A DNA stretch of 52,106 bases from JACQKT01 sp038063055 (GTDB lineage: Bacteria > Patescibacteriota > Minisyncoccia > UBA6257 > 2-01-FULL-56-20): NCBI GenBank assembly GCA_038063055.1, contig JBBTVY010000001.1:1-52106 (forward strand), read 5' to 3'. Within the stretch, counting starts at the first letter, position 1, and the number at the start of each line of letters is the position of its first letter. Position numbers and translations under genes: made by a program. The notes under the pieces are model-generated. The model made no database searches and had not been told where the DNA came from. It saw nothing but the letters and a program-made list of their open reading frames with translations. Below, in pieces: positions 38,621 to 45,291 of this stretch.

Positions 38621-39976
38621 TTACTCATTTTTGAATTCCTTCAGCCGTTTTTCGAGACGCGCCGCGAGTTCCTTTTTTTCACCGTAAAGATTATTTTTTT
38701 CTTCCGGGTCATCCAGGGGAAAAAGAAGTTTCTGCGAATCGCTTATCAACTTGTGCTTTTCGGCCACTAGGCATCTGCCTATCAGCTTTATTCCGGAAAG
38801 GTCGGCTTCGTGGTCGGATATTTCGGCAATGACGTCCCTTTCTTTTCCGTCAAAAAGGTTGCCTCCCCTGAAAGATTGCGGACGCCTCGCTCCGGCGAAG
38901 CAGAGAATTGTCGGCGCAATATCCATAGAACTTCTCGGAATTTCTTCCGTTCTCGGTTTGCCGATTAATTTTTCCGGTCCGACGGCAATCAGCGGAACTT
39001 TTATGTTTTCATTGAAAAATTTTTGCATATGCTGAAATCCCCCATGGTCGTTAAATTCCTCGCCATGGTCGGCCGTTATGAAAACAACCGATTCTTCGTT
39101 CAAAACCCCTTTTGAGGAAAGATATCCGAATAAATCTTTGAGCGCTTCGTCTATGTGCCTGATTCCGTCGTCGTAAAGTCCGAGATAAAGCGGCAAAAAT
39201 AAACGGCTGACGCGCGGATATTCGCTCCAGAAATCAAAAAGATAATCGGCAAAATAAGATTTAATTTTTGATAAAAAACCGCGTCCGCGGCGCAGAAAAA
39301 GCCCGTAAGGCGCGTGGGCGTCCATGTAGTGGACCCACAAAAAAATGGGGTCTTTTATTTCGCCGTCCTGTTCCGCCAATTCCGACAACTCTTTCTTCAC
39401 CGCATTGTTCATTTCAAAAGCGGTGAAATATGCCTGAATCGGACGTCTCAAATCAACAAAGATTCTTCTTACTGTAGAAGCTATCCTTTCAAAAAAAAGG
39501 AAAATTTGTTCCAAGAATCTTGCGTACCTTGCAAGTACCCGGCGGATAATGCCTATCCTTTTTATAAGGCGCGATTGCCACGTGCCGCTCTTCATTCCCG
39601 GGCTGACGGCTGTAGAAAAATAATTAAGATGGCTGAATTTGTCCCAGCCGCGCCCATAGCCGAAATACTCCGAAAGATAGGCGTTTGAATGGAATCCCAT
39701 AGTTATGTATCCCGCGCCCTGCAGCGCCTCCTGGAGCAGAGTTCTTTGTTCGGTGATGCGCGTATAGCCGCCGAAATCCAGAGGGTAGGTGGAAGCCATT
39801 ATCCCTGCAAAACTCTGCGGAGTTGCGGCGCCGACCGAAAAACTATTCTTGAAAACAACTCCCCTTTTCGCGATTGAATCAATAAACGGGCTGGTGTTTT
39901 TTTTATAGCCGTAAACACCGAGATGGTCGGCGCGCAAAGCATCCAAAGTTATTAATATGATATTCGGCTTCTTCAT
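38621..39976 (-). CDS. Sulfatase-like alkaline-phosphatase-superfamily enzyme without formylglycine motif
   Basis: The 451-residue protein starts NIILITLDALRADHLGVYGY, the sulfatase N-terminal metal site, and has FITADHGEEFNDHGGFQHM and the late SDHEADLSG. The nucleophile region reads VGAATPQSFAGIMAS: there is no C/S-x-P-x-R formylglycine motif, but a Thr-Pro sits in that place, as in phosphoethanolamine, phosphoglycerol and phosphodiesterase relatives. So it may transfer or cleave a phosphate or phosphodiester rather than a sulfate ester. No signal peptide is clear. The ATG shares one base with the cysN stop (TAATG), so it is coupled to a sulfate-activation pair, which keeps the sulfate idea open. 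Confidence 0.8.
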   Translation of the reverse strand: MKKPNIILITLDALRADHLGVYGYKKNTSPFIDSIAKRGVVFKNSFSVGAATPQSFAGIMASTYPLDFGGYTRITEQRTLLQEALQGAGYITMGFHSNAYLSEYFGYGRGWDKFSHLNYFSTAVSPGMKSGTWQSRLIKRIGIIRRVLARYARFLEQIFLFFERIASTVRRIFVDLRRPIQAYFTAFEMNNAVKKELSELAEQDGEIKDPIFLWVHYMDAHAPYGLFLRRGRGFLSKIKSYFADYLFDFWSEYPRVSRLFLPLYLGLYDDGIRHIDEALKDLFGYLSSKGVLNEESVVFITADHGEEFNDHGGFQHMQKFFNENIKVPLIAVGPEKLIGKPRTEEIPRSSMDIAPTILCFAGARRPQSFRGGNLFDGKERDVIAEISDHEADLSGIKLIGRCLVAEKHKLISDSQKLLFPLDDPEEKNNLYGEKKELAARLEKRLKEFKNE

Positions 39977-41217
39977 TAAATATTTTTTATCCTGCCTACG
40001 CCTATTATCTCTCCTCCCTGCTTGATTACAAATTTATTCAGGAATGTTTCTTCGGTATCCAAAAGAAGCAGAGCCGAAAGATTAAGTTTCAATCCGATTA
40101 TTTTGTTTGTCTCCACGGGGATGCTTCCTTGGTGTTCGGCTTTTGAAGAACCGCATTCAATTGTTATTTTCTCCGCAGGATTGAAATTTCTGAAAAGAAA
40201 AATTTCACTGTCTGCTTCCTTAATGGAACGCGGGGCATTTTTCTCGGGAGCAAGAATTGTCCCGCGCGATATTTCCGAACCGGCCTTAAGCGCGATCCCG
40301 GCGTTCTCGCCCTCCTTTACGGATTCCGTGTCATTGCCGGAAACGGAAAGCAAATTCAATACTGAAAATATTTTCCCTGACGGCAAAGCTACAACCGATT
40401 CTCCTTTTTTAAGCTCCCCGCTTTTGACGTTTATGGCCGCCAAAGATTCTCCGTTTCTCGGATAAATCCCGTTAGAAGCAGGGTGCCCCGAGGTGCCCGT
40501 AGCACTCTCCTGCTGTAGAGGGCGGCTTCTAACGGGATAAACATCCTGAACGATGGCGCGCATCGGAAGCGGGACGGATTTCATTTTTGCTATCGTGTCT
40601 TCAACTCTTTCAAAAATACTCATTCCTTTGAACCAGGGCATCTTCTCGGAAACTTTCGCGACATTCTCCCCTTCGCGGGCGGAAAGCGGAATGTAATAAA
40701 CGTCCTCCGGCTTGAACTTTCCCGCGAGAATTGTTTCCATTTTTTCCTTTATCTTCAGAAACTCGGACTCGTTGTAATCGAACGCGTCCATTTTATTGAC
40801 GCCGACTATCAGCTTTTTCATTCCCAAAAATTCGGCGAGCATAAGATGTCCGATGCTCATTTCGTCTATGCCTTCTTTCGCTGAAACCATAAGAATGGCC
40901 ATATCGGCCCTGGAAGCTCCGGATATCATCTGGTGCACCAATTCCGAATGCCCCGGCACGTCTATGAATATGTATAGAGCGCCTTTCTTTCCATTAACGA
41001 AAACAGATGCGGTATCGTAAGTCATTTCCTGCTCGCGCTCTTCTTTGAAGCTGTCTAAAAGATGCGCCCACTCAAAGGGCCTGCCCGCCTCGGCGTCTAT
41101 TTCTTTTGTGGTCTCCACTTTGTCGCGCGGGACCGAATTGGTGTCAAAAAGAAGCTTGCCGAGAAACGTGGATTTGCCGTGGTCTTTATGCCCGAGAACT
41201 ACGATTGATGGAGTCAT
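39976..41217 (-). CDS. cysN: CysN-like sulfate adenylyltransferase GTPase subunit with 25-residue insertion
   Basis: The 413-residue translation GTPase-family protein has GHKDHGKST (G1), FIDVPGHSELV (G3) and VNKMDAFDY (G4). It lacks the longer C-terminal part of translation factors and matches CysN/EF1A-like domains 2 and 3, for example VKSGELKKGESVVALPSGK. CysN hydrolyses GTP to drive CysD making adenylyl sulfate. Residues 226-251 (from PVRSRPLQQ to SNGIYP) come from an inserted palindromic element: without its 75 bases the sequence runs QDVYPRNGESLAAI, as family alignment expects. The insertion repeats YP at both ends. The switch I region reads EREQEMTYD, near the usual EREQGITID. CysD lies upstream, parted by a GIY-YIG cassette. 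Confidence 0.87.
   Translation of the reverse strand: MTPSIVVLGHKDHGKSTFLGKLLFDTNSVPRDKVETTKEIDAEAGRPFEWAHLLDSFKEEREQEMTYDTASVFVNGKKGALYIFIDVPGHSELVHQMISGASRADMAILMVSAKEGIDEMSIGHLMLAEFLGMKKLIVGVNKMDAFDYNESEFLKIKEKMETILAGKFKPEDVYYIPLSAREGENVAKVSEKMPWFKGMSIFERVEDTIAKMKSVPLPMRAIVQDVYPVRSRPLQQESATGTSGHPASNGIYPRNGESLAAINVKSGELKKGESVVALPSGKIFSVLNLLSVSGNDTESVKEGENAGIALKAGSEISRGTILAPEKNAPRSIKEADSEIFLFRNFNPAEKITIECGSSKAEHQGSIPVETNKIIGLKLNLSALLLLDTEETFLNKFVIKQGGEIIGVGRIKNI
40463..40541. mobile_element. TCCCGTTAGAA-terminated palindromic element, copy 3, in frame within cysN
   Basis: The element covers 40467-40537 (71 bp) with perfect arms TCCCGTTAGAAGC and GCTTCTAACGGGA, between direct repeats TAAA (40463-40466 and 40538-40541). 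Element plus one repeat is 75 bp, exactly 25 codons, so cysN stays open. Removing it restores CGGATAAACATCC (VYPRNG on the coding strand). The interior is GC-rich and unlike copies 1 and 2. Confidence 0.88.
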
Positions 41218-41219
41218 GC

Positions 41220-41280
41220 CAATTTCGCCTGCGAGGGCAAGGTTGTTATTTTAACCGCAGCCCGAGCAGCTGCGAAATTG
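41220..41280 (-). promoter_or_regulatory. Long hairpin in the cysN leader
   Basis: CAATTTCGC (41220-41228) and GCGAAATTG (41272-41280) are perfect arms; inside, CTGC/GCAG, GGC/GCC and GGTT/AACC also pair. On the minus strand the structure ends two bases before the cysN ATG and begins three bases from the GIY-YIG cassette's inverted repeat. It could control cysN translation or be another palindromic repeat. Confidence 0.5.
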
Positions 41281-41283
41281 AGC

Positions 41284-41543
41284 ACCGAGCACATAAATTT
41301 ATTCCAAACTGAATTCCAGTCGTTCCTTAAGGCGACGAACTGCTTGGCCTCTCTGCTTAAGCATTCTTTCGCGATTTCTTGCATCACGTTCATTTTTGTA
41401 TGCTTCATAATAAATTAGATTTGGTTTTTTATCTTTGTGTTCCTTAAAACGCCTTTTGAGATCATTGGTATAGCCGATATAGGTCGTTCCGTTATCTTCG
41501 CGCTTTAGGACATAGACGTAATACATAAATTTATGTGCTCGGT
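41284..41543. mobile_element. Inverted-repeat cassette carrying a GIY-YIG nuclease gene
   Basis: Perfect 19-base inverted repeats, ACCGAGCACATAAATTTAT (41284-41302) and its complement (41525-41543), bound a 260-bp unit that holds only the GIY-YIG gene at 41299-41526. The arms overlap the gene's stop and start codons. The cassette fills most of the 380 bases between cysD and cysN, genes that are normally adjacent. No target duplication is visible (flanks AGC and AAG). Confidence 0.75.
41299..41526 (-). CDS. Small GIY-YIG nuclease-domain protein
   Basis: The 75-residue protein is a bare GIY-YIG domain: MYYVYVLKREDNGTTYIGYT at the N-terminus (YVYVLK for GIY, TYIGYT for YIG), the catalytic Arg in DLKRRFKEHK, and EAYKNERDARNRERMLK with the metal-binding Glu. 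This matches the UPF0213/YhbQ-like group. Members cut DNA, and some are homing endonucleases, but a cellular role is rarely known. It has no other domain. It lies wholly inside a 260-bp inverted-repeat unit between cysD and cysN, whose arms overlap its start and stop. This suggests the gene moves with the repeats. Confidence 0.88.
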   Translation of the reverse strand: MYYVYVLKREDNGTTYIGYTNDLKRRFKEHKDKKPNLIYYEAYKNERDARNRERMLKQRGQAVRRLKERLEFSLE

Positions 41544-41597
41544 AAGGTTTTTCTAATAAATTTTATTCGTCGTCTCTAAAATTTATTGAAAAGACCT

Positions 41598-42383
41598 TTA
41601 CATATACCCCAGCGCGCGGAGTTGCTGCATGACATATTCTTTTTCTTTGTCCTGCGCCCTGCCTCCGCGTTCCGAGTCGGTTGCTTTTTCAATCTCAGCG
41701 ATTATTTCGTCCAATGTTTTCGCTTCGGATTTCATCGCTACGGTGCATTTCGTGCATCCGAGCGAGCGGAATCTTTCGCCGTTCTTGGAAAAGTAAAGCG
41801 GATTTACGGGAAGATTTTCCGCCTTGAGATATTTCCAGACATCAATTTCCTGCCAGTGAAGAAGCGGGTGGACGCGGACGTGGTCGCTTTCCGGAAAATC
41901 GGAAAGGTAATCCCAGATTTCCGGCGCCTGGTTTTTATAGTCCCATTTGTATTCCTTGTCGCGCGGAGAGAAATATCTTTCTTTGGCGCGGATGCCATGC
42001 TCGTCCCTGCGAATGGAAACTATAAGCGCGTCTATTTTCCTCTCGTCCATCACTTTGCGGAGCGCGTCGGTCTTGTTTCCCCCGCAGCAGTCCACTCCCG
42101 AAATTTTGTCCTGCTTCACAATGCTTTTCTCGACAACCATCTCGAATCCCCATTCCTTTGAAACTTTTTCGCGGAGCGCGTAGGTCTCCTGAAAATCTAT
42201 TCCGTTGTCTATATGTATGACGGGAAAAGGAATTTGTCCGAGGAACGCTTTTCTCGCAAGTCCGAGCGTGACCGTGGAATCCTTGCCCATGCTCCATAGC
42301 ATCGCGACATTTTTGAAACGCGCTTTCGCTTCCCTGATTACCGATATGCTTTTTTCTTCAAGTTCTTTAAGGTGTTTGTCCAT
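41598..42383 (-). CDS. cysD: CysD-like sulfate adenylyltransferase subunit 2
   Basis: From ATG 42383 the protein has 261 residues. It shows the PP-loop-like MLWSMGKDSTVTLGLARKAF, FPVIHIDNGIDFQETYALRE and the C-terminal RSLGCTKCTVAMKSEAKTLD, DSERGGRAQDKEKEYVMQQL and ALGYM ending typical of CysD. With CysN it forms ATP sulfurylase, making adenylyl sulfate from ATP and sulfate. A longer frame from 42434 would add 17 residues (from FKPVISNKRLAISHK), but that DNA is an ATTAGC-rich repeat, and CysD proteins start near DKHLKELEEKS, so the later ATG is used. No APS kinase, APS reductase or sulfotransferase is recognised in the window. Confidence 0.92.
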   Translation of the reverse strand: MDKHLKELEEKSISVIREAKARFKNVAMLWSMGKDSTVTLGLARKAFLGQIPFPVIHIDNGIDFQETYALREKVSKEWGFEMVVEKSIVKQDKISGVDCCGGNKTDALRKVMDERKIDALIVSIRRDEHGIRAKERYFSPRDKEYKWDYKNQAPEIWDYLSDFPESDHVRVHPLLHWQEIDVWKYLKAENLPVNPLYFSKNGERFRSLGCTKCTVAMKSEAKTLDEIIAEIEKATDSERGGRAQDKEKEYVMQQLRALGYM

Positions 42384-42455
42384 GGTTTTGTGGCTAATGG
42401 CTAATCGCTTATTGCTAATAACTGGCTTAAACAATTTGCCATATGCTATTTGCTA
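42384..42455. repeat. ATTAGC/ATAGC low-complexity repeat between RHH gene and cysD
   Basis: The minus strand reads GCGAATAGCAAATAGCATATG and later TTATTAGCAATAAGCGATTA with GCCATTAGCC. Its units contribute the last codons of the ribbon-helix-helix gene (NSK) and an open extension ahead of cysD. Confidence 0.55.
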
Positions 42456-42661
42456 TTCGCTTTTTTGAGATAACCGAGCGCTTCCAATTGCGCCCTTACG
42501 CTTTCTGCTCCCGAGAACGAACTCTTGTCTTCGTGGCCTGCCAATATCTCGCGCAGGACGAAAGTGACAAAAGAAGACGTGGATGCGAATCCACTGTCTT
42601 TTATGAGCTTCTGGACTTTTTTGTTAAGCGGGTCTGGTATGGAAACGGTTGTGTATTTCAT
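42446..42661 (-). CDS. Ribbon-helix-helix (CopG/Arc-like) DNA-binding protein
   Basis: From ATG 42661 the protein has 71 residues. It begins MKYTTVSIPDPLNKKVQKLI and continues KDSGFASTSSFVTFVLREIL, a ribbon (YTTVSIP) and two helices around the turn GFASTSSFV. Such proteins dimerise and bind operators, often of their own gene. The tail (SVRAQLEALGYLKK) resembles the CysD C-terminus (YVMQQLRALGYM). A TTG at 42673 would add four residues but lies in the -10 box, so it is rejected. It is first in the run before cysD and cysN and could regulate them, or act on other targets. Confidence 0.85.
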   Translation of the reverse strand: MKYTTVSIPDPLNKKVQKLIKDSGFASTSSFVTFVLREILAGHEDKSSFSGAESVRAQLEALGYLKKANSK

Positions 42662-42672
42662 AGTTATAGGCA

Positions 42673-42700
42673 ATTATACTCGTCTGGCCAAACCTGTCAA
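42673..42700 (-). promoter_or_regulatory. Strong promoter of the RHH-cysD-cysN run
   Basis: On the minus strand TTGACA (42695-42700) and TATAAT (42673-42678) are both perfect consensus boxes with a 16-base spacer. The RHH ATG (42661) is 11 bases after the -10, so the leader would be only a few bases long. Confidence 0.72.
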
Positions 42701-42714
42701 ATATCCCAGATTAT

Positions 42715-42742
42715 TTGACTTTTTAATAAATATAAGTATAAT
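42715..42742 (+). promoter_or_regulatory. Promoter of the HD-domain gene
   Basis: TTGACT (42715-42720), a 16-base spacer and TATAAT (42737-42742) precede a leader of about 75 bases. The leader holds direct repeats GCGCAGCAA (42747-42755 and 42779-42787) and a TTCCC/GGGAA hairpin between them, then AAGGAGA seven to eight bases before the ATG. It is back-to-back with the RHH promoter. Confidence 0.65.
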
Positions 42743-42822
42743 TTAGCGCAGCAACGTTCCCCATGTTTTTTAAGGGAAGCGCAGCAAAATTGAATATCTC
42801 GTAACGATACCAAGGAGAAATT

Positions 42823-43530
42823 ATGGGAACGAAACGGATTTGGAACAGACTTCCTGCATTAACCGCCATTGTCCGCGCAAGTCATAAAGAAGTCGGGCTT
42901 GTTGGTGCGCATGACTTTGTGCACGCGGCACGTGTCGGAGAAATTGCCTGGCAAATCGCCGCAAGTACTTGGGAACCCGAAGGATTGGCATTACTAGCTG
43001 GCGCCGCCGGCTTGTGCCACAACGCTGACAGAATTCTGCAAAAGAAACTCGGTATTGGCCGGAATAAAGCGCCGAAAAACGAGGTGGCTGAACTGGTTCG
43101 CAATCAGCTCGGACGCGGCTTTATGTTCACTGCTACCGAAATGGAAACTGTCATTGATGCCGTCCTCAAACACGACGGGCACAACTCACCCGACGATTCC
43201 AATGTGCTCATCGCTCTGATGGACGCCGACCGCGTAGTAAACCTGGACATCGACACGTTCATGCGCGCCGGCCAGTTCTACCATGACCTCCATGTTGTGG
43301 ACTACAAGCATTTCCTGGACGACCCGGAAGCAACCTACCGCAGTCCGAAGAGCGTCCTCAAGGACCTATCTTACTGCCTGGAATGGGCCGACCCGGACAC
43401 TCCGGTTTGCGTGAGAACACATCTCGGCAAAAAGCTCGCTAGAGAACGGGCAACTACTTTCAGGATGTTCTTCCGGATGCTCAGCAGCCAGTTTGAGCAG
43501 GAAGGCATCAGTCCCTACCCGTTCGAATAG
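42823..43530 (+). CDS. HD-domain phosphohydrolase-like protein
   Basis: The 235-residue protein has VGAHDFVHAARVGEIAWQIA (first H and HD), AAGLCHNADRILQ and ALMDADRVVNLDI, metal-ligand positions of HD-superfamily phosphohydrolases. The second pair is H-N rather than H-D, so metal binding or activity may differ. It could hydrolyse a nucleotide or phosphate ester, but no substrate can be given. The gene stands apart from its surroundings: clearly more GC-rich, with AAGGAGA before the ATG, a good promoter and a strong terminator. These point to independent acquisition. It interrupts the minus-strand glycan genes. Confidence 0.75.
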   Translation: MGTKRIWNRLPALTAIVRASHKEVGLVGAHDFVHAARVGEIAWQIAASTWEPEGLALLAGAAGLCHNADRILQKKLGIGRNKAPKNEVAELVRNQLGRGFMFTATEMETVIDAVLKHDGHNSPDDSNVLIALMDADRVVNLDIDTFMRAGQFYHDLHVVDYKHFLDDPEATYRSPKSVLKDLSYCLEWADPDTPVCVRTHLGKKLARERATTFRMFFRMLSSQFEQEGISPYPFE

Positions 43531-43557
43531 TTCCGGCGCAACGCCGGCAAAAGATCG

Positions 43558-43605
43558 AGAGGGAGGGCATAGCTCAATGCTGTGTACCTCCCCTTTTATT
43601 TTTAT
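43558..43605 (+). terminator. Rho-independent terminator after the HD-domain gene
   Basis: GGGAGG (43561-43566) pairs with CCTCCC (43587-43592), with GCAT/ATGC as inner stem, followed by CTTTTATTTTTATA. A smaller CCGGCG/CGCCGG hairpin lies just after the stop codon (43533-43547). Confidence 0.8.
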
Positions 43606-43626
43606 ATAACTTCTGATTGGAGAAAA

Positions 43627-44013
43627 TTAAACTATCTGGATTCTCTTGGTGTCTTTTTCGTATCCGTCCGATTCGCGCGAAAGATTAGTGAAGTCCAAAA
43701 ACAAAGTGTCTTCCAGCGCAACCAGCGCGTGGGCGACCCTCGGCTGCACAATCGTCAAATCTCCGGGATTCAAGACAACTTTTTCAACTTGCGCATCCGG
43801 AATATCAAGGTCTTTCGTATACCATTCCGCTTTTCCGCTTATTATGAACGTATATTGGATTGATTGTTCGTGGTAATGGTTCGCGCGCTTGGCTCCCTTT
43901 TTGGAAGTTATAAGGCCGATGTGCCCTATCTCCTTCCCTTCAATGATGTCCCATATTTCTCCCCTTTCATCTCCGAAAACGGGTTTCAAATGCAAAATTT
44001 TTGATCTTTCCAT
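43627..44013 (-). CDS. Cupin-fold protein of polysaccharide locus
   Basis: The 128-residue single cupin has KRANHYHEQSIQYTFIISGK (first cupin motif with H-x-H and E/Q) and LNPGDLTIVQPRVAHALVAL (second motif with PGD and H). It resembles the small sugar 3,4-ketoisomerase/WbuC-type cupins next to nucleotide-sugar genes, but those are diverse, and some bind metal without known activity. It follows the C-methyltransferase gene by five bases, which suggests both act on one sugar, for instance a ketoisomerisation before methylation. That pairing is inference. Confidence 0.8.
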   Translation of the reverse strand: MERSKILHLKPVFGDERGEIWDIIEGKEIGHIGLITSKKGAKRANHYHEQSIQYTFIISGKAEWYTKDLDIPDAQVEKVVLNPGDLTIVQPRVAHALVALEDTLFLDFTNLSRESDGYEKDTKRIQIV

Positions 44014-44018
44014 TTTTA

Positions 44019-45248
44019 TTAAATGATTTTGGGCTTTGGTATCGGAATTATGAATTTACCTCCGCGATTTTTGAATTCGGATAAATTGTTCATTATCTCC
44101 TCCGCAAAATTCCAGGCGAGAATCAAAGCATAATCGGGCTGGTCTTGAAGAAGTTTATCATCGTGATAAATTGGGATGTGAGTTCCTGGGGTGTAAAGCC
44201 CCACTTTCATCTGAGCTTTTTCTGTTATGTAATCCAGATATTCTGTGGTAATGCCGCAATAATTAAGAAGGGTGTTGCCTTTGGCTGGGGCGCTAACGCC
44301 GACTATACGTTTGCCGTCTTTTTTTAAATCGCCGAGAAGTTTCAATAAGCTGTCTTTTTGTTCCTGAACCTCCGAAGCGAATTTCCCAAGCCGGTCCATG
44401 GCGAATATGCCGCTATTTTCTTCTTTTTTAACTATACTAGCCACTGTTTCTGAAACCGGATATTTTCCTTGCCTAGCGACATAAATTCTGATGGTCCCAC
44501 CGTGAATTTTTCTTTCTTCAACGTTTATAACTTCCATTCCGAATTTTTTGAAAAAAGGAATTAGTGGCTTAACCGACAAATAGCTAAGATGCTCATGGTA
44601 AATCGTGTCATATTCTGTGCTGTTTATAAGATTAAGAAAATGCGGGGCTTCTATAACCATCGCCCCGTTTTCTGTCAGCAACGTTGATACCCCGTCCATT
44701 ATGTCATCCAAATCATTAACGTGCGCGAATACATTAGTCGCCGTTATTACCGAAACGTTGCCGTACTTGCGCAATATTTCTTTTGCAAGGTTGTGTGAAA
44801 AAAAATCAGCTATTGTAGTAATCCCGTTTGAATTGGCGATGTCAGCCATTACCCTCGCCGGATCAACTCCCAGAATTCTAACTCCCTGCTCCTTGAAACC
44901 AGCCAAAAGAACGCCGACATTGCTGCCCATGTCAATAACCAAAGAATCCGGTTTCAGCTTGAAATACTCTGAAACTGTTTTGGCCAATTCAAAAAAATGT
45001 TCCTTGCCGGTTCTGGTTATAGAGGACTCGTATGGATAATTTTTACAAAAGAGCAAATCTGGCGGAACTACATAGCCGAGTTGAGCTTGACCGCAATCCG
45101 CGCACAAATAAACATCAAGCGGAAATTTAAGCTCTTCTTTTGCAAGGTCGTCTTTCGAAAGGAATGCATCTGATGGCGGATGAATGCCCAAGTCCAAAAA
45201 TTTTTTAAGGTTTTTGCTTTTGCAAAGACGGCAATAATTTATTTCCAT
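44019..45248 (-). CDS. Sugar C-methyltransferase (TylCIII/NovU-like)
   Basis: The 409-residue protein has an N-terminal four-Cys zinc site (NYCRLCKS and YLCADCGQAQL), the SAM loop LVIDMGSNVGVLLAGF, and the family-specific ATNVFAHVNDLDDIMDGV and YDTIYHEHLSYLSVKPL. The C-terminal domain continues with RIVGVSAPAKGNTLLNYCGI and YALILAWNFAEEIM. This is the methyltransf_13/14 C-methyltransferase architecture that methylates a 4-keto-deoxy sugar nucleotide. It is likely to act on a nucleotide-linked sugar in the cytosol. The neighbouring cupin and the aminotransferase at 46317-47402 suit a branched or amino sugar. Confidence 0.92.
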   Translation of the reverse strand: MEINYCRLCKSKNLKKFLDLGIHPPSDAFLSKDDLAKEELKFPLDVYLCADCGQAQLGYVVPPDLLFCKNYPYESSITRTGKEHFFELAKTVSEYFKLKPDSLVIDMGSNVGVLLAGFKEQGVRILGVDPARVMADIANSNGITTIADFFSHNLAKEILRKYGNVSVITATNVFAHVNDLDDIMDGVSTLLTENGAMVIEAPHFLNLINSTEYDTIYHEHLSYLSVKPLIPFFKKFGMEVINVEERKIHGGTIRIYVARQGKYPVSETVASIVKKEENSGIFAMDRLGKFASEVQEQKDSLLKLLGDLKKDGKRIVGVSAPAKGNTLLNYCGITTEYLDYITEKAQMKVGLYTPGTHIPIYHDDKLLQDQPDYALILAWNFAEEIMNNLSEFKNRGGKFIIPIPKPKII

Positions 45249-45291
45249 TTTAATTTGATATAAAAAATAATGAGGGAAATTCGTAGAAAAA

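Noticed and set aside
38621..39976. True formylglycine sulfatase
   Set aside because: The C/S-x-P-x-R motif is absent; only the general alkaline-phosphatase-superfamily motifs are present.
42384..42434. N-terminal extension of cysD
   Set aside because: The 17 extra codons come from ATTAGC-type repeat DNA and CysD proteins begin at DKHLKELEEKS; the ATG at 42383 is used instead.
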